From: JBKPNX01 sp046732855
GTDB lineage: Bacteria; Pseudomonadota; Alphaproteobacteria; Geminicoccales; Geminicoccaceae
Reading direction: 5' to 3'
NCBI GenBank assembly: GCA_046732855.1
Contig: JBKPNX010000034.1
Location: forward strand, 1-46,425
DNA length: 46,425 nt
The notes beneath the pieces are model-generated. The model ran no database searches and was not told the DNA's origin. It saw only the letters and a program-made list of their open reading frames with translations. Both the position numbers and the translations under genes were made by a program. Within the stretch, counting starts at the first letter, position 1. Every line of letters begins with the position of its first letter. This document shows positions 8,723 through 17,528 of this stretch, piece after piece.

Positions 8723-10270
8723 CTATGCGACGAACCTGGGCAAGACACTTCCCTCAAACGACGGCGGTGGATCGACGCCGAGGAGCGTCAGGATGGTCGG
8801 GGCGAGATCGATGATGTGGCCCCGCTCGAGCCGCTCGCCTGCAGCGATGCCCGGACCACGCGCCAGAACGAACGCATTCGGGCGGTGGTTGCCGGTGTAG
8901 AAAGGCGACGTCTGATAGGCTGCCCGCCCGACCATCTTGCCCGCGCTCGGCGCCGCCAGCTCGGTCAGCAGCCGCGCGTCCGGGTCCCAGGCGATCACCA
9001 GATCGGGCAGGTGCCGGCGTTTGCTCCCCGGAAAAACCTCATCGATCAGAAACACCTGATCCGCCGCGGCACGGCCGTTGGCCGGGTTGCGCAGCCCGCG
9101 CATCTCTGCGGCGAGGCCCGAGAGGAGCTCGGTGAAGCTGGCGCCGGCATCGACGATGCCGAGCGGCTCGCGCCCCCGCAGATTGACCCGCAGATAGCCT
9201 TCGTTGGCGTTCGGAATGCAGGAGACGCGCGAGCGACGCCAGTCGATGCCGGCGCTCGCCCACTTCAAGCTCAGCTTGTGCTGCACGCTGCGTGGCAGGC
9301 AGCGCGTCACGGATTGTCGAAGCTCAAGGGGAATCGCGCCGCGCAGGCTGACCAAAAGACCCTTGTTGGGCCGTGCGTCCGCGCCGTCGCGATCGCCCAC
9401 GTTCGCCGAGTGGAACAGGCCGAGCCGGTGCAGCAGGTCTGGAAGGAGGTGGCTGCCGGCGTAGTTCGGCCCCATGCCATCGCCCGAGACCACGATCACG
9501 GTCACGTCATCGTCGATCCGCCCGAGGATGTCGCCAATGGCTTGGTCGACCGCCGCGTAGACGTCGCGTAGGGGATGTCCGATCCCGGCTGGAACCGTCG
9601 CCGGGTGCGATGGGTAGGAGCGGTCGCCGACGTGCCAGAGATAGTGGCCGGCGCCGTGCGGCTCGCCGAACGTCACGAACGCCATGTCCCAGGCGTGCTC
9701 AGCGAGCAGCCAATTGACCACCCGCGCCTTGACGGCGGCGCCGGCGAGCAGGCGCTCGCGAAACCAGCGGATGTCCGGGACGTTGACCACGAGACTGTGC
9801 TCGGGCGAGGGGTACGCGCCGAAGCGGCACAGGATCTCACTGCGCATGCCGGGCGGCGACGCGCCAGGCTCGCCGAACCAAGTCCAGGTGCCGTACTCCA
9901 GGATCTGAATCCCTCGGAAGCGCTCGAGCGGATGATCCATGAAGGCATCCATGACGATGCACTTCTGCCCGGCGTCGTCGAGGAATTGCCAGAACGGCGG
10001 CTGCGCGCACCATTCGGGGCGCGTGCGCAGTGCAGTCTGCTCGCCGGCGCGCGCCTGGTAGGCATGGTACATGCCGTGATGACCGGGCGTCGTGCCGGTG
10101 TAGATGGAGGGCCACGCCGACACGTGCATCACCTCGGCCGTCGTCCGCAGCCGGCCCCAGAGGCCCTCGCGGCGCAGCTGGGCGAGGGTCGGCAGGAACC
10201 CTTCGTCGGACCACCGCTCGATCAGGTCGGCATCGGCGCTGTCCAGGCCGATCAGCAGAACCCGCGGCAT
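8723..10270 (-). CDS. Alkaline-phosphatase-superfamily protein, type I phosphodiesterase-like (copy 1)
   Basis: 515 residues from ATG 10270. The first metal block is MPRVLLIGLDSADADLIERW with Asp10. The nucleophile block is SAWPSIYTGTTPGHHGMY (51-68). A later block, TFGEPHGAGHYLW, replaces the usual Asp-x-x-x-His region with Glu, and VVSGDGMGPN replaces the common SDHGFGP, so the canonical Asp-His pair reads Gly-Asp. GNHRPNAFVLARGPGI gives the last His. The family hydrolyses or transfers phosphate, sulfate or phosphodiester groups. No signal peptide or membrane segment is evident. A related paralogue lies two genes upstream in the same run, on the far side of a Gfo/Idh/MocA gene. Activity and substrate are unknown. 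Confidence 0.85.
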   Translation of the reverse strand: MPRVLLIGLDSADADLIERWSDEGFLPTLAQLRREGLWGRLRTTAEVMHVSAWPSIYTGTTPGHHGMYHAYQARAGEQTALRTRPEWCAQPPFWQFLDDAGQKCIVMDAFMDHPLERFRGIQILEYGTWTWFGEPGASPPGMRSEILCRFGAYPSPEHSLVVNVPDIRWFRERLLAGAAVKARVVNWLLAEHAWDMAFVTFGEPHGAGHYLWHVGDRSYPSHPATVPAGIGHPLRDVYAAVDQAIGDILGRIDDDVTVIVVSGDGMGPNYAGSHLLPDLLHRLGLFHSANVGDRDGADARPNKGLLVSLRGAIPLELRQSVTRCLPRSVQHKLSLKWASAGIDWRRSRVSCIPNANEGYLRVNLRGREPLGIVDAGASFTELLSGLAAEMRGLRNPANGRAAADQVFLIDEVFPGSKRRHLPDLVIAWDPDARLLTELAAPSAGKMVGRAAYQTSPFYTGNHRPNAFVLARGPGIAAGERLERGHIIDLAPTILTLLGVDPPPSFEGSVLPRFVA

Positions 10271-10298
10271 GCCTTTGCTCAAAGCCGCCGGAGCGAGT

Positions 10299-11360
10299 TC
10301 ACGGACCGCCTGCCAGGCCGCCAGCAAAGACCTCGTCGAGCGCGACGCTACGCCCCTCCTGATCGGAGCGCTTCGCCGCTTCCACCATCGCGACGTTCCA
10401 GATGTTGTCCTCGCCCCGGGTCTCGGGCGGTTCGCCGAGCAGGACCGCATCGCGCAGGCTGTTGAGCAGCGAGGTGGTGCCCCCTTTCGGATATTTGGCG
10501 TCGTCGCCGGGCGGCACCTTGACCAGCCTGACCGGGCGAAAGAACCGGCTGCCGTCGGGACGCCAGAACACGCGGCGCCGGTTGGTCCAGATCACGCCGC
10601 GTTCCCCCTCGATCCACAGCGAGAAACCGAACCGGTTCGAGAGCATGGTACCGAGGTATTGCACCCGTACGCCCTGAAAATCGAGCAGCGCTTCGGTGTT
10701 GGCGCCGTGCTGGTAGTCGCTCCAGGGCGGGTTCCAGACCCGCGCCGTGACGCTGCTCGGCTCCCGGTCGAGAAAATAGCGCAGGCTGTCGAAATGGTGG
10801 ATGGCGATTTCCTGGAGCTGAGGGTAGTCGGTCGAGGCGAGCCAAGGCCCCTCGGTATGGCTGGGCATGCGCCGTCGATCGATCAGAGTGGCGCAGTCGA
10901 CCCGGCCGATCCGGGTCGCGTCGAGCAGCGCGCGAACGGTGCGCTCGGCCGGGAAGTAGCGGTAGTTCTCCGCGACCATCATGGGCTTGCCCGCCGTCTC
11001 GGCGCGGCGCAACACCGCTCGCGCATCCGCGATCGAGGTGGCGAGCGGCTTTTCGACCATCACGGCGAGGCCGGCGTCCAGGGCACGCATGGCGTGCTCC
11101 GCGTGCAGCCGCGAAGGCGAGACGACCACGGCTGCATCCGCCTTGGTCTCGGCCAGCGCGTGGTCCAGGTCGCCGAAATAGGCGCAGTTCTGGTCGCCAA
11201 GCCTCCGCTTCGCTTGGTCGAGGGCGGCCCGATCCGGGTCGACCAGCCCGACGTGCTCGGCGTCCGGATAGTCCTTTATGAACTGCAGCCAATGGCTGCC
11301 TCGAATACCACTGCCGATCTGCAGAACCCTGATACCCACGGGATCGTGCCCCTTCCTCAC
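10299..11360 (-). CDS. Gfo/Idh/MocA-family sugar dehydrogenase
   Basis: About 353 residues. The N-terminal Rossmann block is IRVLQIGSGIRGSHWLQ, followed by VGLVDPD, VVVSPSRLHAEHAMRALDAG, and the hallmark VMVEKPLATSIADA with the EKP lysine that contributes to catalysis and binding. The C-terminal region shows the beta-sheet oligomerisation domain with IAIHHFDSLRYFL. The family oxidises, reduces or epimerises sugars with NAD(P). It starts with GTG at 11360, overlapping the TGA of the upstream gene (GTGA), so the two are translationally coupled; a second GTG seven codons later (GTGGGTATC) could also serve. Being sandwiched between two related phosphatase-superfamily genes implies that the three act on one pathway. 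Confidence 0.9.
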   Translation of the reverse strand: MRKGHDPVGIRVLQIGSGIRGSHWLQFIKDYPDAEHVGLVDPDRAALDQAKRRLGDQNCAYFGDLDHALAETKADAAVVVSPSRLHAEHAMRALDAGLAVMVEKPLATSIADARAVLRRAETAGKPMMVAENYRYFPAERTVRALLDATRIGRVDCATLIDRRRMPSHTEGPWLASTDYPQLQEIAIHHFDSLRYFLDREPSSVTARVWNPPWSDYQHGANTEALLDFQGVRVQYLGTMLSNRFGFSLWIEGERGVIWTNRRRVFWRPDGSRFFRPVRLVKVPPGDDAKYPKGGTTSLLNSLRDAVLLGEPPETRGEDNIWNVAMVEAAKRSDQEGRSVALDEVFAGGLAGGP

Positions 11361-12898
11361 GCCGTCGCCAGTCGTGGCAAGACTTTGCCCTCCATGTGGT
11401 CGGGCGGCATCAGCCCGAAGCGCGCGAGGATCGTCGGCGCGATGTCGAGGATGTCGCCCCCGTCAAGCACCGCCCCGCTCGCGATGCCTGGGCCGCGCGC
11501 GAGCACAAAGCCCGGCACCGCATGGGTGCCCGGTCTGGGGTCCGGCGACGGCAGCGCCACCGTGCCGGTCCTGGCAGAGGTGACCGCGCCCGTCGCAGCC
11601 TCGGGCGACCACACCACGACCAGATCCGGCAAATGGCCGCGTCGCGGCCCCGCGAACGCCTGATCGCTGCGCACCACCTGCCGCACGACCGGTCGGCCGC
11701 TGACGGGGTCAACCAGCTCTTCGAGGGCCGACACGAGCTCGTCGCACAGCCGTTCGTACTCCGGACCCTCCCGCACCACGCCCGCCGGCTCGCGCCCCGC
11801 GAGATTGATCCGGATGTAGCCCTCGAGATCGGTCGGTAGACAATAGGCGCGGGTCCGCGCCCAGTCGATCGCGGCCGTGTCGACGCGGCGCGCCAGGGTA
11901 TCCCGCAGGCGGGTCGGCAGTCGGCGCGCCAGCGCCTTGCGCAGCTGTTCGGGCAGCAGGTCGCGAATGGCTTTGACCGGATCGCGCCTGCTCGGCCCGG
12001 GCCGCGCGCCGGCCGCGGTCGCCGGGGAGCCCGCATCGGCGTTCGCAAACATGCCAAGCCGCCCGAGGATTTCGGGCAGAAGGTACCAGTCGGTGCGATT
12101 CGGACCGGCCGCGTCGCCGGACAGCACGACCACCATCGCATCCGGCCCCGCTTCGTCGATCAAGGCGCCAATTCCCCGGTCGATTTCCTGATAGACGTCC
12201 CGCAGCAGCGAAGCCTGGCCGCCATCCGCCGCCTCGGCCGGCGACCAGCAATAGTGGGCGGCGGGATGCGTTTCGTCGAAGACCGCGAAGAACAGGTCCC
12301 ACTCGCGCTGCCTCATCAGCCAACGCGCCGCATCGGTCTTGGCGCGCGTGGCCGCGAGCAGACGGTCGCGCATGTCCTGCCCACTCAGCGGCATGAAACC
12401 GATGTCGTTCGCCTCGAGGCCGAGCGGGTAGTCGCCGCAGGCGCGCCTGAGCTCGGCCATAAGCGAGGCGGGCGTCGAGCTTGGTCCCAGATAGTGAGCC
12501 CAGGTGCCCCAGTCGATCACCTGGAGGCCGGGAAAGCCGTCCTCCGCCTGCGTGTAGGGCGCGTCGAACACGGTGCAGCGGACCCCTCCCTCACCGAGCA
12601 GCCGCCAGAACGTGGGCCGGCCGTACAGGCCCTGATGGAAGCGTTGATAGCCCTGCAGGCCGGGCGCCGCCTGGAAGGTGAAGTAGACGCCGTGCTGACC
12701 CGGGCCGGTGCCCGTGTAGAGCGAGGGCCAGGCGGCCACGTGCAGCAGCCCGGCGATGCTCTCGAGCCAGCCGAAGGCGCCCGCGCTGCGGAGCGCGGCA
12801 AGCACGGGCAGGTGCCCCGAGCGCGCCCACTTCTCGATCAATCGGCCGTCGCCCAGCTCGAGACCGATGAGCAGCGTCTTGCCGGCGCGTTCGCTCAC
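11357..12898 (-). CDS. Alkaline-phosphatase-superfamily protein, type I phosphodiesterase-like (copy 2)
   Basis: 513 residues, clearly paralogous to the 8723-10270 product. It has TLLIGLELGDGRLIEKW (the Asp of copy 1's GLD is Glu here), AAWPSLYTGTGPGQHGVYF, FAVFDETHPAAHYCW (Asp-x-x-x-His-like region kept), VVVLSGDAAGPN (again SGD where SDH is usual), and GTHAVPGFVLARGPGI. The start is GTG at 12898, whose bases overlap the TAG of the upstream membrane-protein gene, and the stop overlaps the GTG of the dehydrogenase gene, so it sits inside a coupled operon. The two copies differ in which metal ligands are conserved, which may mean specialised or partly inactive partners. Substrate unknown. Confidence 0.85.
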   Translation of the reverse strand: MSERAGKTLLIGLELGDGRLIEKWARSGHLPVLAALRSAGAFGWLESIAGLLHVAAWPSLYTGTGPGQHGVYFTFQAAPGLQGYQRFHQGLYGRPTFWRLLGEGGVRCTVFDAPYTQAEDGFPGLQVIDWGTWAHYLGPSSTPASLMAELRRACGDYPLGLEANDIGFMPLSGQDMRDRLLAATRAKTDAARWLMRQREWDLFFAVFDETHPAAHYCWSPAEAADGGQASLLRDVYQEIDRGIGALIDEAGPDAMVVVLSGDAAGPNRTDWYLLPEILGRLGMFANADAGSPATAAGARPGPSRRDPVKAIRDLLPEQLRKALARRLPTRLRDTLARRVDTAAIDWARTRAYCLPTDLEGYIRINLAGREPAGVVREGPEYERLCDELVSALEELVDPVSGRPVVRQVVRSDQAFAGPRRGHLPDLVVVWSPEAATGAVTSARTGTVALPSPDPRPGTHAVPGFVLARGPGIASGAVLDGGDILDIAPTILARFGLMPPDHMEGKVLPRLATA

Positions 12899-13329
12899 TA
12901 CGCTCCGCCCCTGGCGATCACGACAGACGCGGCGAGCAGAACCAAGGCAGCCAGGATGTTGAAGTGGATCGCAACGGACGCCTGGCGGTGGCCGAACACG
13001 AGCTGATACGCCACCATGCAGCCAACCAGCACGAGCTTCAGCGCGAGCGCCGCGCCGCCGGGCATGGCGAAGGCCGCCCCCGACAACACATCCCCAAGCG
13101 TGATGCCGCGCGCCGCGAGCATGTAGATCCCGGTCGGGATCAGCACGATCAGCGCCGGCCAGCCCAGGCCGCCGAGGTAGAGGCTGCGCTCACGCAGCAG
13201 CGCGGCGGTCGCCGCTGGCTCGACCCGCTTCAGCGCCGGCATCGCGAACAGCGACCACACGAACATATGGCCGAGCCATAGCGACGCCGCGAGGAAATGC
13301 ATCACGATACAGACCCGATACCAGTCCAT
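12898..13329 (-). CDS. Small four-helix membrane protein, CopD-like
   Basis: 143 residues with four hydrophobic segments. The first helix holds MHFLAASLWLGHMF and the third region reads LALKLVLVGCMVAYQL, resembling the CopD/cytochrome-b561-like membrane domain in which His residues of helix 1 may bind metal or haem. It is followed directly by the phosphatase-superfamily gene (overlapping stop and start) and preceded by a second similar protein 7 bases upstream. No function can be assigned; a redox or metal-linked role would be an inference from the fold alone. Confidence 0.65.
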   Translation of the reverse strand: MDWYRVCIVMHFLAASLWLGHMFVWSLFAMPALKRVEPAATAALLRERSLYLGGLGWPALIVLIPTGIYMLAARGITLGDVLSGAAFAMPGGAALALKLVLVGCMVAYQLVFGHRQASVAIHFNILAALVLLAASVVIARGGA

Positions 13330-13336
13330 CGGCCGG

Positions 13337-13753
13337 TCAGTGGCGCAGGAGGGCGGACGCCGCCACGATCAGGACGACCAGGGCGAGATTGGCGTAGGCG
13401 CGCGCGGCCGTAGGCCGAAGGGTCAGCATCAGCTGGCTCACCAGAAGAATCACGAACAGCAGGAGTTTGCCAAGAAGCATGCCGGAGAACGAAGCGCCCG
13501 TCAGCAGTAGCACGCCGGGGACCGCCGTCACCATCAGGAAACCCCAGCCGAGCAGGGGCAGCGGCAGCCGCAATGCCCAAGGCAAGCCGACGTGCGGCCA
13601 GCGGGCGCCCGCGGTCACGGCGAGCAGCGGATCCACCTCCGTGCTGGCGGAGGAGCGGGCCAGCGAAAGCGCGAGCATAGCCCAGAACAAGGCATAGCCG
13701 GTTAGCAGCACGCCGGCGACCAGGTGAATGTAGGCGCAGGACAGCAGCCACAT
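13337..13753 (-). CDS. Small four-helix membrane protein, CopD-like partner
   Basis: 138 residues from the ATG at 13753. The open frame runs further upstream but that part is antisense-frame sequence of the glycosyltransferase gene. Helix 1 reads CAYIHLVAGVLLTGYALFW and later GKLLLFVILLVSQLML, a layout like that of the neighbouring 12898-13329 product, so the two may form a heterodimer or arise by duplication. The start is 5 bases after the glycosyltransferase stop, which supports co-transcription. Function unknown. Confidence 0.65.
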   Translation of the reverse strand: MWLLSCAYIHLVAGVLLTGYALFWAMLALSLARSSASTEVDPLLAVTAGARWPHVGLPWALRLPLPLLGWGFLMVTAVPGVLLLTGASFSGMLLGKLLLFVILLVSQLMLTLRPTAARAYANLALVVLIVAASALLRH

Positions 13754-13758
13754 CGCGC

Positions 13759-14982
13759 TCAGCCCCGCACCCCCGCCATGCCGGCCAGCTGACGCTCGCA
13801 GAGCATCAAATAGCCGCGGGCGGTGTTTTCCCAGCTGTTCAGGGGCACCCGGGCTGCCGCTTCGCCCATGCGCCGCAGGCGCTCGCGCGAGGGGGGCTGC
13901 GTCAGAAATCGCCGCCATTCGGCAACGTCGTTGCGAAACAGGAATCCCGAGACGCCGTCCTCCACCAGCTGGACGATCCGGCCGCTCGGCACGCTGGCGA
14001 CCGGCCGTCCGCAGCTGAGATATTCCGGGATCTTCATGGTCGAATAGCTGAGGTTTCCCGCCGCGAAGATCTGGGCGTCATAGGGCGCGACGCAGAGGTC
14101 CGCAGCGGCGATCAGCTCGGGCACCCGAGCGTGCGCGACCCGCCCGTGAAACACGACGTTCGCGGCGCCATTCGCCCGCTGCCGATAGACGCCGGCGTGA
14201 TGGCCGTCCCCGGCCACGTGAAGCTCGATCATCGGGTCATGCGCGCCGGTCACGGCCTCGAGCAGCGGCCCGAGATCGTGGATCTCGTCGAGCACGCCGA
14301 CGTAGAGGAGCACGGTGCGGTCCGGAGCGATCCCGAGACTGCGCCGGGCAGCGACCTGATCGAGCGGGCGAAACAAGGCTCGGTCGACGCCGAGATCAAC
14401 GACCGCGATCCGCTCCGGCGCGATCCGCCAATGGGCCGCGATGTCGGCTTTGAGGAACTCGGTTTCGGCGATGATCAACGGTGCCTCGCGCAGATACCGG
14501 CCGGCCAGCCAGCGACCGACCTGCAAGCGCGCGAACTTGGCGAGATTGCCGCGCGCCACATGACCCGGGTTGGGCACGATGTTCTCCACCGGCACGCCGA
14601 GCACCCCGCTCCGCCTGCAGTAGGACGACAGATAGCCGGATAGCAACCAGCTTTTCTCGAGGACGACGTCGTACGAGAGCAGATGATCGGCCGCGAACCG
14701 GCGCAGCCGCCGCAGATAGCTCAGGAACTCGGCGTAGCCGACGCCCCGCACCGCGGCATCGTCCCCCATCCGCGCCTTCACGCGCGCCCCCGGCTCGATC
14801 TCCTCGATCCGGAGCCCGTCCGGCGCCGCAGCGTCCACTACCCGCTGAAAGGCGACGGTGACATTGGCCCACCGGTTCAGCGCCTGGGCGAGGCTGAGCA
14901 CGTTGCGGGTCGGGCCGGCAGAAGCGACCAGGCTTTGGCCGGGAGCGACGTAGCAGATGGACAGCGGGGAGCGGGCGCTCAC
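13759..14982 (-). CDS. Glycosyltransferase, GT4-like (GT-B fold)
   Basis: 407 residues. The N-terminus CYVAPGQSLVASAGPTRNVL resembles the acceptor domain of GT4 enzymes. The C-terminal domain has TVLLYVGVLDEIHDLGPLLEA (about 220-240), VFHGRVAHARVPELIAAADLCVAPY and the donor-site region KIPEYLSCGRPVASV, the usual E-x-x-x-C/A-G-x-P-V pattern. It should transfer a nucleotide-activated sugar to a glycan or lipid acceptor at the cytoplasmic face. The start codon is GTG at 14982. It is the first gene of the minus run that ends with the flippase, so the operon promoter is expected in 14983-15373. Confidence 0.88.
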   Translation of the reverse strand: MSARSPLSICYVAPGQSLVASAGPTRNVLSLAQALNRWANVTVAFQRVVDAAAPDGLRIEEIEPGARVKARMGDDAAVRGVGYAEFLSYLRRLRRFAADHLLSYDVVLEKSWLLSGYLSSYCRRSGVLGVPVENIVPNPGHVARGNLAKFARLQVGRWLAGRYLREAPLIIAETEFLKADIAAHWRIAPERIAVVDLGVDRALFRPLDQVAARRSLGIAPDRTVLLYVGVLDEIHDLGPLLEAVTGAHDPMIELHVAGDGHHAGVYRQRANGAANVVFHGRVAHARVPELIAAADLCVAPYDAQIFAAGNLSYSTMKIPEYLSCGRPVASVPSGRIVQLVEDGVSGFLFRNDVAEWRRFLTQPPSRERLRRMGEAAARVPLNSWENTARGYLMLCERQLAGMAGVRG

Positions 14983-15373
14983 GTGGCCCTGCCGTGTGAC
15001 CGCTGTACGGGCACTGCCCGGATTCGGAAGCCGCGCCCGCCCGGTCTCGAGACGATCATGGGCACGAACGCCGATCCGGCGGGATGAACCAGGAGCTTGC
15101 GCATGTCGGGTCGGTCATCGCGCGCTTTGCCAGAAGCGGGTGCAGACTAACAGAGGCCCCGCGGCTTGCCACCACGCAGCGGCTCGCGCTCTGGTGCGAC
15201 TGGCCCTACGCTGCGCCGGCGGCCCAGCGACCAGGGAGCATGGCGATGGACCCGCGCGAACGGAACGGGGTCGATTGCCGCGCGGACATGCGACGAGGTC
15301 TTCGCTTGGACCGCAGCGGTCGGCCGCACCATGCGTCGATCGTGACCGCCGATGGGACGAGGGCCGCAGCGCC
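14983..15373. other. Intergenic, divergent promoter region
   Basis: About 390 bases between the divergent glycosyltransferase gene and the amidohydrolase pseudogene. No recognisable protein pattern appears in any frame and I could not identify a convincing -35/-10 pair. Confidence 0.4.
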
Positions 15374-16290
15374 ATGACCGAGTTGCCGATCGTCGATGCC
15401 CACCAGCACTGTTGGGATCTCGAACGCAACTATCTGCCCTGGCTGTGCGACGAGCGGACGACCCCGTTCCGCTACGGCGACTACAGCGCGCTGAGACGCA
15501 GCTACCTGCCGCGCGATTATTTTCGGGATGCGGGCCAGGCACCGTGTGGTCAAGACCGTGTATGTCGAGACCGAATGGGATCGCAGCGACTTCGTCGGCG
15601 AAGCCAGGTGGCTGCAGAAGATCATTGCGGAGACGGGATACCCGCACGCGATCGTGGCCGGCGCCCGGCTCGATGATTCGGAGATCGCGGCGGTGCTCGC
15701 GGGCCACGCCGCGTTCCCGCAGGTACGCGGCATCCGGCACAAGCCGCGCGCGGCGGCCTCACCCGACGGGGTGGCGGTCGACGCACCCGGGTCGATGGGC
15801 GACCCGGCGTGGCGACGCGGCTACGCCCTGCTCGAGAAGTTCGGGTTGTCGTTCGACCTGCAGACGCCTTGGTGGCATCTCGCCGAGGCGGCGCAGCTCG
15901 CGCGCGATTTCCCCCCGGACGCAGATCATCCTGAATCACACCGGACTGCCCGCCGATCGCAGCGCAGCGGGCCTTGCCGGCTGGCGCGCGGCGATGCAGA
16001 CGCTCGCCGCCGAACCCAACGTCGCCGTCAAGATTTCAGGCCTGGGCCAACCTGGTCGCCCATGGACGGTCGCGGCGAACGGTCCGATCGTGCGTGAGAC
16101 CATCGGGATCTTTGGCGTCGATCGATGCATGTTCGCGAGCAATTTCCCGGTCGACCGCCTGTGCGCCGACTTCGCCACCATCTTCAGAGGCTTCAGCACG
16201 ATCGTCGGAGCCGAAACGGCGGGAGGGCGTTTCAATGATCGCGGCTCGCTGGCTTCGTGCCTGCACCCCGGACCCTGGAGGATCCGTGTT
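15374..16290 (+). pseudogene. Amidohydrolase 2 (PF04909-type) broken by two frameshifts
   Basis: The product can be read only by joining three frames. Frame one gives MTELPIVDAHQHCWDLERNY (metal-binding HxH) up to DYFRDAG. An extra C at about 15535-15536 shifts reading to RHRVVKTVYVETEWD and on to LARDFP. A run of six C at 15909-15914 shifts again to RTQIILNHTGLP, VAVKISGLG and MFASNFPVD. These are the successive blocks of TIM-barrel amidohydrolases and lactonases. The C-terminus after FRGFSTIVG has no clear family match and abuts a transposase remnant. Either the gene is dead or the two indels are sequence errors; the neighbouring decay favours a real pseudogene. Confidence 0.8.
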
Positions 16291-16292
16291 GG

Positions 16293-16415
16293 TCAAGCGA
16301 ATCGCGAGGTCCCGGTCGTGCCGTCGCGGATGAGTGCATGGGCGAGGATGATCAGCTTGCACATGATCGCGGGGAGCGCCCCCTTGGGCGGTTTGCCGGC
16401 GGCTCGTGAGGCGCG
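16293..16415 (-). mobile_element. Remnant of an IS110-type transposase C-terminus
   Basis: The minus-strand frame ending at 16293 finishes with RAAGKPPKGALPAIM then CKLIILAHALIRDGT, which resembles the conserved C-terminal end (AGKPxKxAL..MRKLxxxxNAxLRDG) of IS110/IS116-family transposases. The frame upstream has no transposase pattern, so only the tail survives. No terminal repeats were identified, as expected for IS110-like elements. It adjoins the damaged 3' end of the amidohydrolase. Confidence 0.55.
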
Positions 16416-16933
16416 AGAAGACACCCACGATTCGTAGAGTTCGATGGTCCCACAGCGCGGACTGCCCGGGATCTTGTCCAACTGATCGGCTAGAGATCGG
16501 CATGCACGATCATCCCCGAGGAAGGCAGCGCGCCGCGCACCCCGATCGAGCACCTCCGCCTGGATACGCCGAAGCTGCCGGGGGCTCATCCAGTCGAAAA
16601 GGGATGGTCGTGGCGACGGCGAGGGCGACACCCAAAGCGCCATTCATCACGACGGTGCTCGGGTTGGCGGGCACAAGCGACAGTAGGGTCGCGAGGACCA
16701 TCGCCACCGCTGCGGTTCCCTGGATGCTCGCCTGAAGCTGTTGCGGAAGCTCGCAAGACCTCGCCAGCCACCGTTTAGCACCGACTTCTAAGGAAGAAGA
16801 ACAGTGGGTCGGACCGGAGCAGCCGATCGCCATCACGACCAACAATCCGACTGGCCGCCGGTTCTCCGTCCCTCAGCCTCGCGGGCGCGGATGGTGCCAC
16901 CGAGTGCGTTGCTGCGAGAGAGGCCCCCATCTG
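16416..16933. other. Degenerate region without an assignable gene
   Basis: About 520 bases. A minus-strand frame (16510-16845) encodes two hydrophobic stretches (VAMVLATLLSLVPAN and ALGVALAVATTIPF) that could be a remnant of a membrane protein, but the ends look random and no family is recognised. Another minus frame (16416-16643) has LRRIQAEVLDRGARRAA without a known match. Taken with its neighbours this looks like eroded coding DNA. Confidence 0.4.
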
Positions 16934-17528
16934 TCACGACTTCAGATAGCGGGCGCTCGCGCGGTAGTAGGCCAGGTGATCGGCATGTGCGTGGCGGGTG
17001 TAGCTGCGACGAAGCCTGATCCCGTTAAGGACCAGACCCAAGGGGCACTCGCCGATAGCGCGTAACTCTTCAGGGCAACAGCACGGCGGCGCGCGGCGTC
17101 GTTTCGCTCCGCACGACGACGAGGATCCGGTCGGCGAAGGCCGCGAGCGACATGGCTTCACTCACGGCCAGGACCGGCGGAGTGTCGATGAGAATTACGT
17201 CGTAGCGCCTGCTCGCCTTCTGCAGAATCTCTCCCGTTCGTGGTGACGCAAGCAATCGACCCGGATCCTCGGTCGGATCCAGCCCCAGGATGAAATCCGC
17301 CCCCGACCTTTTGTCGCGCACCATGGTGGTGTCCAGCTTCGTCTCGGGCGAGGTCAGCAGGTCGGTTAAACCGCCGGTCGGAGAATCCGGCAGATTAAGG
17401 AGTTGCTGCAGCCCACGCTTGTGCAGGTCGGCATCAATCAGGAGAACCCGTTGCTCGGTATCCGCCAGCTGCCGGGCCAGCGATAGCGAGACGACGGTCT
17501 TCCCCTCGCAGGGAAGGGCGGAGGAGAT
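16934..17528 (-). pseudogene. BY-kinase (Wzc/CpsD-type) kinase domain, truncated and frameshifted
   Basis: Reading minus from 17528: ISSALPCEGKTVVSLSLA (Walker A; GEGKT is usual, here CEGKT), VLLIDADLHKRG (Walker A'), and YDVILIDTPPVL (Walker B). After TTPRAAVLLP a stop occurs at 17070, but the +1 frame continues EELRAIGECPLGLVLNGIR and ends in a Tyr-rich tail (YTRHAHADHLAYYRAS, then RYLKS), the autophosphorylated cluster of these kinases. So one frameshift lies near 17075. The N-terminal chain-length (Wzz) domain is missing: upstream of 17528 there is an in-frame TGA and GT8 coding sequence instead. Known BY-kinases regulate capsule or exopolysaccharide polymer length. Confidence 0.82.

Noticed and set aside
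8543..9571. Plus-strand frame of 342 codons over asnB and AP-like genes
   Set aside because: Arg/Ala/Gln-rich shadow without a start signal or family pattern.
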